Shown here piece after piece: positions 1 to 8,084 of a stretch of DNA of 64,000 nt. The number at the start of each line of letters is the position of its first letter. The stretch's first letter is position 1. Made by a program: the position numbers and the translations under genes. This stretch comes from Blautia pseudococcoides (GTDB lineage Bacteria > Bacillota > Clostridia > Lachnospirales > Lachnospiraceae). The stretch spans positions 1,021,001 through 1,085,000 of the forward strand of contig NZ_CP015405.2 in assembly GCF_001689125.2 (NCBI RefSeq), written 5' to 3'. Below the pieces are notes generated by a model. It worked only from the letters and a program-made list of their open reading frames with translations. It was not told where the DNA came from and did not search any database.

Positions 1-582
1 GATCCCCATTCTGGGAAGCCCGAACAGCCCGAAAATAAATACTGCGTTCAATATAATATTCAGCCCCAAAGCGGACGCGTTGGTGGCAGTGGCAAAGATC
101 ACCCTCTCAATGGAGCGCATGGTGCACAGGTAAACCTGCGAAATGCTCATGAACAGGTAAGAGATGCCCACAATCCTCAGATAAGGAATGCCGGCAGCGA
201 TAAGGTCCTGGTCTGAGGTGAAGATCACCATGAGCAGTCTGGGGAAGAAACAGGCCAGCACGAAAAACAGGGAGGATATGAGGATGGATAACCGCATACC
301 GATTCCCATGATCCGCTCAATGGTTTCCGTATCCTGTTTGCCCCAATACTGTGCTGCCAGCATAATGACTCCGGAAGCGATACCGGAGTAGACCAGATTC
401 AGGATAAACATGATCTGGCTTGCCAGGGAGCCGGCTGCCAGGGCAGTCTGGCTGACCCAGCCCAGCATGATCACATCGGCAGAGCTGACCGCTGTGGTGA
501 TCAGGTTCTGGATGACAATGGGCAGTGCCAGCCGGAACATGTCTTTATAGAAGGTTGATTGTCTTGTTGCTGCAATTTCCAT
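1..582 (-). CDS. MATE family efflux transporter, N-terminal part (cut by window start)
   Basis: Only the first 194 codons are in the window; the gene continues past base 1. The translation starts MEIAATRQSTFYKDMFRLAL and runs through about five hydrophobic segments. It carries the typical MATE opening: an amphipathic start, then a helix with PIVIQNLITTAVSSADVIML, then an AAQYWGKQD stretch between helices. MATE proteins sit in the inner membrane and expel drugs or metabolites using a Na+ or H+ gradient. The start at 582 is supported by GGAGAGG upstream on the minus strand. It is divergent from the HAD phosphatase gene, with back-to-back promoters in the 226-base gap. The substrate cannot be read from sequence. 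Two further MATE genes lie at 58-62 kb. Confidence 0.85.
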   Translation of the reverse strand, partial: MEIAATRQSTFYKDMFRLALPIVIQNLITTAVSSADVIMLGWVSQTALAAGSLASQIMFILNLVYSGIASGVIMLAAQYWGKQDTETIERIMGIGMRLSILISSLFFVLACFFPRLLMVIFTSDQDLIAAGIPYLRIVGISYLFMSISQVYLCTMRSIERVIFATATNASALGLNIILNAVFIFGLFGLPRMGI

Positions 583-633
583 TATGTAAAACCTCTCCAA
601 ATTTATATTGTATTTTTTTGTATGCTAACCTTC

Positions 634-662
634 AGTATAAAGGATTTTTATAAAAATGTCAT
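634..662 (-). promoter_or_regulatory. Candidate sigma-A promoter for the MATE gene
   Basis: On the minus strand ATGACA (657-662) and TATACT (634-639) are separated by 17 bases, about 50 bases before the MATE start. The match to TTGACA/TATAAT is good, but this is pattern evidence only. Confidence 0.5.
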
Positions 663-702
663 ACAATAATTGGAGAAAAATCTATAATATTTTGACTTGT
701 TC

Positions 703-731
703 TTGTTTTTAAGTGGGTTTTTGTCTATAAT
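703..731 (+). promoter_or_regulatory. Candidate sigma-A promoter for the HAD phosphatase gene
   Basis: TTGTTT (703-708) and a perfect TATAAT (726-731) are spaced by 17 bases, about 75 bases before the start at 809. The leader contains two tandem near-copies of the 12-mer GTGAAT/CAGTAAC type at 757-781, which resemble the ends of the dispersed repeat at 6.5 kb. Confidence 0.5.
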
Positions 732-808
732 GAAAAAATGACGCGTTCCGTATACGGTGAATCGTAACTGTGAACAGCAACTTATGACTGCCTAGGGAGA
801 GAGAAAAT

Positions 809-1465
809 ATGTATCAAGTATTGTTATTTGACCTGGATGGCACTTTGACTGCATCCGGAGAGGGAATCACAAAATCAGTCCAGTATGCGCTGCGTAAGCT
901 GGGAAGAGAGGCTGAGGATCTGAAGGCTCTGGAGGTGTTTGTAGGCCCGCCTCTGCTGGAACAATTTGTGCGCTACTGCGGTATGTCTGAGGAGGAGGCG
1001 GTTAAGGGCGTCCATTATTACAGGGAACGGTATAATGTGACAGGACTTTTTGAGAACCGCCCCTATGAAGGCATCAGGGAAATGCTGGAGACCCTGAACG
1101 GGAAGGGATATACACTGGGAGTGGCTTCCTCTAAGCCGGACGGATTGGTGAAACGGATCCTGGAACATTTCGGACTGACAGGATACTTTCAGGAAATCGT
1201 TGGCAGTGACCCGGATAAGATGAAGATGTCCAAGGCAGATGTTATTGAGATCGTCCTTGACAGACTGGGATACCAGGACAGAAGAGAGGCCGCTGTCATG
1301 ATCGGGGACAGGAACCAGGATGTAAACGGTGCAAGACAGGCTGGGATTTCCTGCATTGGAGTTACATACGGATACGGCAGTTATGAGGAGCTGTCAGAAG
1401 CCGGTGCGGACAAGATCGTGAAAAGTGTGAAAGAACTGGAAGAATACCTGCTGAAAGGTCAGTGA
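809..1465 (+). CDS. HAD-superfamily hydrolase, phosphoglycolate phosphatase-like
   Basis: Protein of 218 residues with all four HAD motifs: DLDGT at 8-12 (nucleophile Asp8, acid Asp10), the Ser pair in GVASSKP near 107-108, Lys142, and MIGDRNQD at 164-171 with the metal-binding acidic residues. The helical cap between motifs I and II places it in subfamily IA, close to Gph/PgmB-like and pyrophosphatase-like enzymes. The usual role is hydrolysis of a small phosphate monoester in the cytoplasm; the substrate cannot be assigned. The start has GGGAGAGAG upstream. It is followed after 55 bases by the cyclase-family gene in the same direction, so the two may be co-transcribed. Confidence 0.85.
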   Translation: MYQVLLFDLDGTLTASGEGITKSVQYALRKLGREAEDLKALEVFVGPPLLEQFVRYCGMSEEEAVKGVHYYRERYNVTGLFENRPYEGIREMLETLNGKGYTLGVASSKPDGLVKRILEHFGLTGYFQEIVGSDPDKMKMSKADVIEIVLDRLGYQDRREAAVMIGDRNQDVNGARQAGISCIGVTYGYGSYEELSEAGADKIVKSVKELEEYLLKGQ

Positions 1466-1520
1466 AAGGCAGGGAATAGCACAGAAGCCTGAAACGGATA
1501 CAGGGAAAGAGGAATTACAC

Positions 1521-2102
1521 ATGAAAGTAAAGAAAATGTATGATATAGGAAAAGAGCTGTTTTCAACCCCGGCGTATCCGGGAGACCCGGTGCCGGGAAA
1601 AACACCTTACTATGAGATAGAAAGAGGAGATGCCTGTAATCTCACAGTGCTCACCATGGGAAGCCATAACGGTACACATTTAGACGCGCCAAAGCACTTT
1701 TGCGCAGGAAAGCACGGAGTGGACAGGATCCCCCTGGAAAAATGTATGGGAACATGCAAAGTTGCAGATTTTACAGGTACAATACAGGCAGAAGATATGG
1801 AGCGGATGCTTGCGGACGGCACGAAAAAGCTGCTTTTAAAAGGCCATATTCTGCTGACACCCCAAGCTGCATGTGTTTGTGCGGGGGCAGAACTGGATCT
1901 GATCGGTGTGGAGGACCAGACGGTAGGAGATCAGGATACCCAGAAGGAGATACATCAGATCCTTTTGGGGGCGGAGATTGTCATTGTAGAGGGGCTTGTA
2001 TTGGGAGAGGTTCCAAAAGGAGAGTATTTTCTGGCAGCTCAGCCAATGAAAATGGCGGATTTGGACGGCTCACCTGTGCGCCCGGTTCTTATGGAAATGT
2101 AA
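1521..2102 (+). CDS. Cyclase family protein (kynurenine formamidase-like metal hydrolase)
   Basis: Protein of 193 residues. The family signature HNGTHLDAPKH is at residues 49-59 and supplies the metal-binding histidines and aspartate of the Cyclase/KynB fold. A second conserved element, ELDLIGVEDQTVG, lies in the C-terminal half. Members hydrolyse N-formylkynurenine, isatin or related cyclic amides; no tryptophan catabolic genes are nearby, so the substrate is unknown. AAAGAGG precedes the start. The gene ends in a strong hairpin terminator shared with the convergent EamA transporter gene. Confidence 0.85.
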   Translation: MKVKKMYDIGKELFSTPAYPGDPVPGKTPYYEIERGDACNLTVLTMGSHNGTHLDAPKHFCAGKHGVDRIPLEKCMGTCKVADFTGTIQAEDMERMLADGTKKLLLKGHILLTPQAACVCAGAELDLIGVEDQTVGDQDTQKEIHQILLGAEIVIVEGLVLGEVPKGEYFLAAQPMKMADLDGSPVRPVLMEM

Positions 2103-2103
2103 A

Positions 2104-2139
2104 AAAATGGTGTCGGCATACAAGCCGGCACCATTTTTT
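2104..2139. terminator. Rho-independent terminator between convergent genes
   Basis: GGTGTCGGC (2109-2117) pairs with GCCGGCACC (2124-2132) with one G-U pair and a 6-base loop. It is flanked by an A-run on the left and a T-run on the right, so it can act in both directions. Confidence 0.85.
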
Positions 2140-2162
2140 ATCTGCACCATGGTTCTATAGAT

Positions 2163-3107
2163 TCAGGATACCGTTTCCCTTTCCAGGGAGTTTGTGTCTG
2201 CACCCTCTCTTTTGGGATTGACCTGTGCCAGGATAATGGCAGCGAACATGAGAACACAGCCGATCATCTCTTTGACAGACAGGTGCTGGTGAAGAATGAC
2301 CCACCCCGCCAGAACGGAAACGACAGATTCCAGGCTTAAGATCAGGGAAGCAATGGTAGGATCACAACCCTTTTGACCGATGATCTGGAAAGTATAGGCT
2401 ACACCGCAGGAAAGGATTCCCGCATAGAGGATGGGCAGCCATGCCTGCAGAATATTGCTCATCTTCGGCGTTTCCAGAAGAAACATGGGAATCGCCGACA
2501 GAACAGCCGTCACGAAAAACTGGATACAGGAGAGTTTGGTTCCGCTCACCTTCGCTGAATAATGATCCACCACCATAATATGGATGGAAAAACAGAAAGA
2601 GCAGATTAATATGAGAAAGTCTCCTTTGCTCAGGGAAAGGCTTCCTGTCATACACAGAAGATACAGTCCTACCAGTGCGGTCACCACACTGATCCAGATA
2701 CGCAGTCCCGGTTTCCTTTTCAGGAAAATACCGAGAATAGGCACAATGATAATATATAATGCAGTGATAAATCCCGCTTTGCCCACGGTAGTATACTGAA
2801 TGCCCACCTGTTGAAGAGAGGTGGATATAAATAGCATCAGGCCGCACAGTCCGCCGCCTATGATCAGGTCACGGGGACGGTCAAGTGCCTGGGAGGGCTG
2901 GTTCTTCTCACGGTCCTTCCGGGCATTTTTTCTGCCCAGAAGGAAAATGCAGGGGATGAGGACAAGACCGCCAAGCAGAGTTCTTACCATATTGAATGTA
3001 TAGGGACCTACATAGTCCATGCCCACGCTCTGCGCCACAAAGGCCACTCCCCAGATGACTGCGGCGGTGAACAGCAGTATAAAATTCTTAGATTGTTTGG
3101 CTGTCAT
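2163..3107 (-). CDS. EamA/DMT family transporter
   Basis: Protein of 314 residues with ten predicted membrane helices arranged as two EamA repeats. The first repeat begins FTAAVIWGVAFVAQSVGM. The second begins near SLSKGDFLILICSFCFSIHI and ends with the typical SLILSLESVVSVLAGWVILH stretch. DMT permeases move metabolites, often amino acids or nucleosides, out of or into the cell; the substrate is not predictable here. The polar loop at about residues 60-82 is rich in Lys, Arg and Asp. The gene follows carB on the same strand after 67 bases, so it may be read from the carB promoter. Confidence 0.88.
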   Translation of the reverse strand: MTAKQSKNFILLFTAAVIWGVAFVAQSVGMDYVGPYTFNMVRTLLGGLVLIPCIFLLGRKNARKDREKNQPSQALDRPRDLIIGGGLCGLMLFISTSLQQVGIQYTTVGKAGFITALYIIIVPILGIFLKRKPGLRIWISVVTALVGLYLLCMTGSLSLSKGDFLILICSFCFSIHIMVVDHYSAKVSGTKLSCIQFFVTAVLSAIPMFLLETPKMSNILQAWLPILYAGILSCGVAYTFQIIGQKGCDPTIASLILSLESVVSVLAGWVILHQHLSVKEMIGCVLMFAAIILAQVNPKREGADTNSLERETVS

Positions 3108-3174
3108 GTATATAAACTCCTTCTTTGGCTGTTTGGTACCTTCACAGCTGCAGGCAAAGCAGCAGCAGCTTTTT

Positions 3175-6100
3175 TTATGCTTCCAGACTCTTATGGTATT
3201 CCTGCAGGGATTTCAAAGAGCCGTGTTCCTTACGGATGACCGCTGCAATGCCTTTGGCGCTTGCAAGCGCTGCGGACATGGTGGTCAGGTAAGGGATTTT
3301 CTTATTGATGGCGGTCTTTCTCAGGTATGAATCATCGTATTTGCTCTGCTTTCCGGCAGGAGAGTTTACAATCAGGTCCACTTCCCCGTTTACCATAGCG
3401 TCGTAGATATTTGGACGGCCTTCCTGCAGTTTTTTGAGAATCCTGCAGGGAACCCCGTTTTCTGTGAAATACTGGCCGCAGCCTTCTGTGGATACAATGG
3501 TGAAGCCCAGCTCGTGAAGCTGTTTCGCAACTTCCAGAGCCTGCACACGGTCGCCTTTGTTCACACTTACCAGTGCATTGCCTGACAGCGGAAGTTTGGC
3601 ACCTGCTGCCTCCTGTGCTTTATAGTATGCAAGACCAAAGGATTCACTCAGTCCCAGAACCTCGCCTGTGGAACGCATTTCCGGTCCCAGAAGTGGGTCA
3701 ACCTCAGGGAACATGTTGAATGGGAACACCGCTTCCTTCACACCGTAGTACGGATGTGCTTTTTCAGAGAAAGAAGTCACGTCAGGACACTCCCCGGTCA
3801 GCTCGTATGTCATGAGCTTTGTGGCAATATTCGCCATGTTGATATTGCACACCTTGGATACCAGAGGTACCGTACGGGATGCGCGTGGGTTGGCTTCCAG
3901 AACGTAAACCTTGCCTTCACAGATTGCGTACTGCATGTTCATCAGACCGACTACACCCATCTCGCAGGCAATGGCTGTGGTGTACTGGCGGATGAGCTTT
4001 TTGTTCTCCTCAGAGATTTCCACAGACGGGATCACGCAGGCAGAGTCACCGGAGTGGACACCGGCCTGTTCGATATGCTGCATCACGGTAGGAACAAATG
4101 CGTTGGAACCGTCAGAGATGGCGTCTGTCTCACACTCCAGCGCGTTCTGCAGGAATCTGTCCATAAGGATGGGGCGTTCCGGCGTCACATCAATGGCGGC
4201 TGCCATGTAGTCGCGGAGCATATTGTCATCGTAGACCACTTCCATTCCGCGGCCGCCCAGTACATAGGAAGGACGAACCATCATGGGATAACCGATGCGG
4301 TGGGCGATTTCCAGGGCCTCATCCACATTGACTGCCATTCCCGATTCCGGCATGGGGATATCCAGCTTTTTCATCATTGCGTTGAACAGGTCACGGTCCT
4401 CAGCCATATCAATGACAGCCGGGGAAGTACCCAGAATGTGAGCGCCGCGTCTCTCCAGTTCCGCCGCGATGTTGAGCGGTGTCTGGCCGCCGAACTGCAC
4501 GATGACACCCAGTGGTTTTTCTTTATTGTAAATGGACATAACATCTTCCACGGTCAGCGGCTCAAAGTACAGCTTGTCTGAGGTGTCATAATCTGTGGAT
4601 ACTGTCTCAGGGTTACAGTTGACCATTATGGTCTCAAAGCCCAGGTCGCGCAGTGTGAAGGCAGCGTGTACGCAGCAGTAGTCAAACTCAATACCCTGTC
4701 CGATCCTGTTTGGACCACCGCCCAGGACCATGACCTTGCGGCCGTCTGATACAGGTGCTTTGTCCTCCCCGTTGTAGGTGGAGTAGTAGTAGGCAGCGGG
4801 TTCTTCCACACCGCTTACGGGAACCGCATCCCAGCGTTCGTTCATACCCAGGGACTCTCTTCTTCGGAACAGTTCCCATTCATCCACATCCAGGAGCTGT
4901 GTCAGGTATTTGTCTGAGAAGCCGTCTTTCTTAGCCTGGATCAACAGTTCGTCAGTCAGATTGCTGCCGCGGCAGGCAAGGATTTTTTCCTCCAGGTCAA
5001 CCAGTTCTTTCATCTGCTCCAGGAACCACATTTTGATACGGGTCATCTCATGAAGTTTGGTAAGAGGTGCACCCTTTCGGATCGCTTCGTAGAGAATAAA
5101 CTGTCTCTCGCTGGTAGGCTCGCTCAGTTTCAGGTACAGCTCGTCCAGGGAAAGCTCATGGAAGTCTTTTGCGAATCCAAGACCATAGCGGCCTTTTTCC
5201 AGGGAGCGGATGGCTTTCTGGAGTGCTTCCTTATAATTCTTGCCGATGGACATCACCTCACCCACAGCTTTCATCTGGGTGCCCAGTTTATCCTCCGCTT
5301 TTTTGAATTTTTCAAATGCCCAGCGTGCAAATTTTACAACCACATAGTCGCCGCACGGTTTATAATCTGCCAGAGAGCCTCCCTTATAATAAGGAATCTC
5401 TGAGAGCGTAAGCCCTGCAGCCAGCAGTGCGGATACATAGGCAATGGGAAAGCCCGTAGCCTTGGATGCCAGTGCTGAGGAGCGGGAAGTCCTGGGGTTG
5501 ATCTCAATGATGATGATACGGTCAGTCTTAGGATCATGTGCAAACTGCACATTGGTTCCGCCTATGACACCGATAGATTCCACGATGGCGTGTGCCTGTT
5601 TTTCCAGACGGTCCTGTACTTCCTGGGAAATGGTCAGCATAGGAGCGGAACAGAAAGAGTCACCTGTGTGCACGCCCATGGGGTCAATATTTTCTATGAA
5701 GCAAATGGAGATTTTCTTGCCTGTTGCGTCGCGGACAACTTCCACTTCCAGCTCTTCCCAGCCGATGACGGACTCCTCTATGAGGATCTGGTTCACCATA
5801 GATGCCGCAATACCGCGGGCTGCCACTTTGCGGAGTTCTTCCTCATTATATACAATGCCGCCGCCGGTACCGCCCATGGTGTAGGCAGGACGGATGACAC
5901 AGGGATATCCCAGTTCGGAAGCGATTTTCACTGCTTCCTCAACCGTATAGGCCGGTGCACTTTTGGCCATCTCGATTCCCAGTTCACTCATAGCCTCTTT
6001 GAAAGCGATACGGTCCTCGCCGCGGTTGATGGCGTCAACCTGTACGCCGATGACTTCTACTTTATATTTTTCTAAAACGCCTGCGTTGTACAGTTCTTCA

Positions 6101-6396
6101 CAGAGGTTCAGTCCGGACTGTCCGCCCAGGTTAGGGAGCAGGGCATCCGGTCTTTCCTTGTCAATGATCTCTGTGAGACGGTCCACGTTCAGCGGTTCGA
6201 TGTAAGTAACGTCAGCTGTTGCCGGGTCTGTCATAATGGTTGCCGGGTTGGAATTGACCAGTACAATCTCATAGCCCAGGCTTTTCAATGCTTTACATGC
6301 CTGTGTTCCTGAATAATCAAATTCGCAGGCCTGTCCGATGATGATAGGGCCGGAACCGATGATCAGAATTTTGTGAATGTCATTTCTCTTTGGCAT
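3175..6396 (-). CDS. carB: Carbamoyl-phosphate synthase large subunit
   Basis: Protein of 1073 residues, the normal CarB length. Two homologous ATP-grasp halves are visible. The first opens with GSGPIIIGQACEFDYSGTQ near residue 14, and the second with the matching GGGPNRIGQGIEFDY near residue 560. A C-terminal MGS-like domain contains the effector site. It makes carbamoyl phosphate from bicarbonate, ammonia from CarA-bound glutamine, and two ATP, for arginine and pyrimidine synthesis. I chose the ATG at 6396 because GGAGG lies just before it and the protein opens MPKRNDIHKI as in relatives. The frame stays open 28 codons upstream, but that stretch is part of the leader. No carA is adjacent on either side, which is unusual. 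pyrBI lies at 55-56 kb. Confidence 0.97.
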   Translation of the reverse strand: MPKRNDIHKILIIGSGPIIIGQACEFDYSGTQACKALKSLGYEIVLVNSNPATIMTDPATADVTYIEPLNVDRLTEIIDKERPDALLPNLGGQSGLNLCEELYNAGVLEKYKVEVIGVQVDAINRGEDRIAFKEAMSELGIEMAKSAPAYTVEEAVKIASELGYPCVIRPAYTMGGTGGGIVYNEEELRKVAARGIAASMVNQILIEESVIGWEELEVEVVRDATGKKISICFIENIDPMGVHTGDSFCSAPMLTISQEVQDRLEKQAHAIVESIGVIGGTNVQFAHDPKTDRIIIIEINPRTSRSSALASKATGFPIAYVSALLAAGLTLSEIPYYKGGSLADYKPCGDYVVVKFARWAFEKFKKAEDKLGTQMKAVGEVMSIGKNYKEALQKAIRSLEKGRYGLGFAKDFHELSLDELYLKLSEPTSERQFILYEAIRKGAPLTKLHEMTRIKMWFLEQMKELVDLEEKILACRGSNLTDELLIQAKKDGFSDKYLTQLLDVDEWELFRRRESLGMNERWDAVPVSGVEEPAAYYYSTYNGEDKAPVSDGRKVMVLGGGPNRIGQGIEFDYCCVHAAFTLRDLGFETIMVNCNPETVSTDYDTSDKLYFEPLTVEDVMSIYNKEKPLGVIVQFGGQTPLNIAAELERRGAHILGTSPAVIDMAEDRDLFNAMMKKLDIPMPESGMAVNVDEALEIAHRIGYPMMVRPSYVLGGRGMEVVYDDNMLRDYMAAAIDVTPERPILMDRFLQNALECETDAISDGSNAFVPTVMQHIEQAGVHSGDSACVIPSVEISEENKKLIRQYTTAIACEMGVVGLMNMQYAICEGKVYVLEANPRASRTVPLVSKVCNINMANIATKLMTYELTGECPDVTSFSEKAHPYYGVKEAVFPFNMFPEVDPLLGPEMRSTGEVLGLSESFGLAYYKAQEAAGAKLPLSGNALVSVNKGDRVQALEVAKQLHELGFTIVSTEGCGQYFTENGVPCRILKKLQEGRPNIYDAMVNGEVDLIVNSPAGKQSKYDDSYLRKTAINKKIPYLTTMSAALASAKGIAAVIRKEHGSLKSLQEYHKSLEA

Positions 6397-6473
6397 AGCT
6401 ATCCTCCATTTTTCTTTGTGCTTTATAATCCGCCATGGAAATTTGGCGGAACATGATAAAGAAGGCCTGTGTT

Positions 6474-6634
6474 TTACCATTCACAGCCACTATCCCGCGA
6501 GGTGTTTTTATGCGCCTGCGCATGAAAATCCCGGGACAGCCAGCGCGATATGGAGCAGAATGTTCCATATCTGTGCATCGCAAAACGCGTTACTATTCAC
6601 AGAACTGCGTTTTTGCAGGGCTGTGAATAGTAAC
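6474..6634 (-). repeat. Dispersed structured repeat, copy A, in the carB leader
   Basis: About 161 bp that reappears in inverted orientation at 51318-51480 with about 20 differences in my hand alignment. The right end GTTACTATTCACAG (6589-6602) / CTGTGAATAGTAAC (6621-6634) forms a perfect 14-bp hairpin arm, and the left end has a related terminal sequence (CCATTCACAGCC). Inside are ATGCGC-CT-GCGCAT and a 10-bp hairpin ATATGGAGCA/TGTTCCATAT. Shown on the strand of the carB transcript. No convincing protein is encoded; short open frames crossing it are chance. Confidence 0.8.
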
Positions 6635-6663
6635 GCCTGTGTATCACGCCTTCATCAGGGACA

Positions 6664-6693
6664 ATTATAGCATAGTCCTATATTTTGCCGCAA
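6664..6693 (-). promoter_or_regulatory. Candidate sigma-A promoter for carB
   Basis: On the minus strand TTGCGG (6688-6693) and a perfect TATAAT (6664-6669) are 18 bases apart. If used, it gives a leader of about 260 bases that includes the whole repeat copy A and, nearer the start codon, a hairpin TCCGCCA/TGGCGGA (6429-6450). Confidence 0.45.
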
Positions 6694-6844
6694 GTATAAA
6701 TAGCCCGAAAAATGTAGATAAAATTTGCAGTTTGCTGTATACTTTACAGGAAACCTGTATCCGTTTTCCGTATACAGGTGCAAAAGATCAGAAAAGGAGT
6801 GGCAGCTATGGAGATGAAAAATAGCTGCATGGAGTGAAACACAT

Positions 6845-7870
6845 ATGATAGCAGACAAAGAAGAAATCCATATTGGACAGGCGATCGTACATATTCTGGA
6901 CTCCACAGTGGGGATGCCGGTTCTGTCTGACAAGGTACTTGATTATGGTTCTGATTTTGCGGACTTTTTAAAAGCCCATATTTTCAGGATTGATACCAGT
7001 GACGAGATACGAAGCTGCAGCTTTTCGGAGGAAGAATCCACCCTTTATAAATATGTGGAAGAATATGATACTGAAAATTTTGTTGAGATCTCCAAGAAAA
7101 TTGCCCAGGAACTTTTTACCATCATGAACCAGAATATTGAAATTCCCCCGGCGGACCTTCTGGTAGCAGAGTACCAGGTGGACAGGCATAACTATCTGGC
7201 GCTCTTGAAGATGAACTACCGTACCTCTTATACACACCTGACCAATGCGGACCCCTGGGGCAACAACAATGACATTATCATGCAGAAGGCCATCCTTCCG
7301 GGGGAGACACAAAAGCTCTCCGAGGCCGCCCTGCTTGATCTGGGTGCGCCCCGGTATGTGCGTCTGGTGGAAAAAAAGTATGACGTGAGCGGTGTGAAGA
7401 CTAACTATTTTTCTAAACTGTTTTTAAAATGTCAGGGCTCCCTGTCAGCCAAGACCCGGCTTTCTATTGTAAATAAAGCGGTGACAGATGTGCAGAAGAA
7501 GTATTACAATGAGTCCGAGCAGTTTGAGGTGCAGATGGAGACTAAGAGTATCATCAACCAGGAGCTTTCCAGCGAGGGTATTCTGGATGTGCCTGTGGTG
7601 ATGGACAAGATTTTTAAAGAGCATCCCCAGATGCGGGAGGAAGTACAGGAGAAGCTGGAGAAATACAATCTGGCAGAGACCCGTGTGGAACCCCAGAACC
7701 CGACTACCACCAAAAAGTTCACAAAACAACACCTGCTTACAGACACGGGAATTGAGCTTAAAATTCCTATGGAGGAGTACAATAATAAGGATAAAGTGGA
7801 ATTTATCACCAATCCGGACGGTACGATCTCAGTTCTCATAAAAAACATAGGAAGTATTGAGAGTCGTTAG
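6845..7870 (+). CDS. Nucleoid-associated protein, NdpA/YejK-like (37 kDa family)
   Basis: Protein of 341 residues matching the PF04245 pattern: an N-terminal block with AIVHILD near 13-19, a central LLKMNYRTSYTH segment near 120-131, a DVSGVKTNYFSKLFL region near 185-199, and a Lys-rich C-terminus. Family members bind the nucleoid; their detailed function is poorly defined. The start at 6845 has GGAG 10 bases upstream. The stop codon overlaps the first base of a long hairpin element (7870-7994), so the transcript 3' end is highly structured. Divergent from carB. Confidence 0.85.
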   Translation: MIADKEEIHIGQAIVHILDSTVGMPVLSDKVLDYGSDFADFLKAHIFRIDTSDEIRSCSFSEEESTLYKYVEEYDTENFVEISKKIAQELFTIMNQNIEIPPADLLVAEYQVDRHNYLALLKMNYRTSYTHLTNADPWGNNNDIIMQKAILPGETQKLSEAALLDLGAPRYVRLVEKKYDVSGVKTNYFSKLFLKCQGSLSAKTRLSIVNKAVTDVQKKYYNESEQFEVQMETKSIINQELSSEGILDVPVVMDKIFKEHPQMREEVQEKLEKYNLAETRVEPQNPTTTKKFTKQHLLTDTGIELKIPMEEYNNKDKVEFITNPDGTISVLIKNIGSIESR

Positions 7871-7994
7871 TCAAAGACCCCGCCGCAAGCATCGGGGCAT
7901 CAAATTTGCAGCACAGCGAGCTGCGGGGTCTTTGACCCTCGCGGCAGTCGCCAAATACCCATGCAAGCATGGCTGCTTGGCTCGTTGCCCGCGG
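7870..7994 (+). repeat. Two-hairpin intergenic element
   Basis: The first hairpin has perfect 14-bp arms GTCAAAGACCCCGC (7870-7883) and GCGGGGTCTTTGAC (7923-7936). The second has nested arms GCCAA (7950-7954)/TTGGC (7977-7981) around CCATGC-AA-GCATGG (7959-7972). It is GC-rich compared with the surrounding spacer and lacks a T-run, so it is not a standard terminator. It fills most of the gap between the nucleoid-associated protein gene and the transporter gene. It resembles the repetitive intergenic elements common in Lachnospiraceae, but no second copy is in this window. Confidence 0.65.
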
Positions 7995-8084
7995 AAATAA
8001 AATTGTGGCATTTTATCAGACATTATGATACAATATTTCAGCCGAGAAGGACGAATCCGGTAAAAAAATAAAGAGGTTGAGGAA

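Noticed and set aside
6377..6670. Small open frames in the carB leader
   Set aside because: They run through the dispersed repeat on both strands and share its sequence; no independent coding signal.
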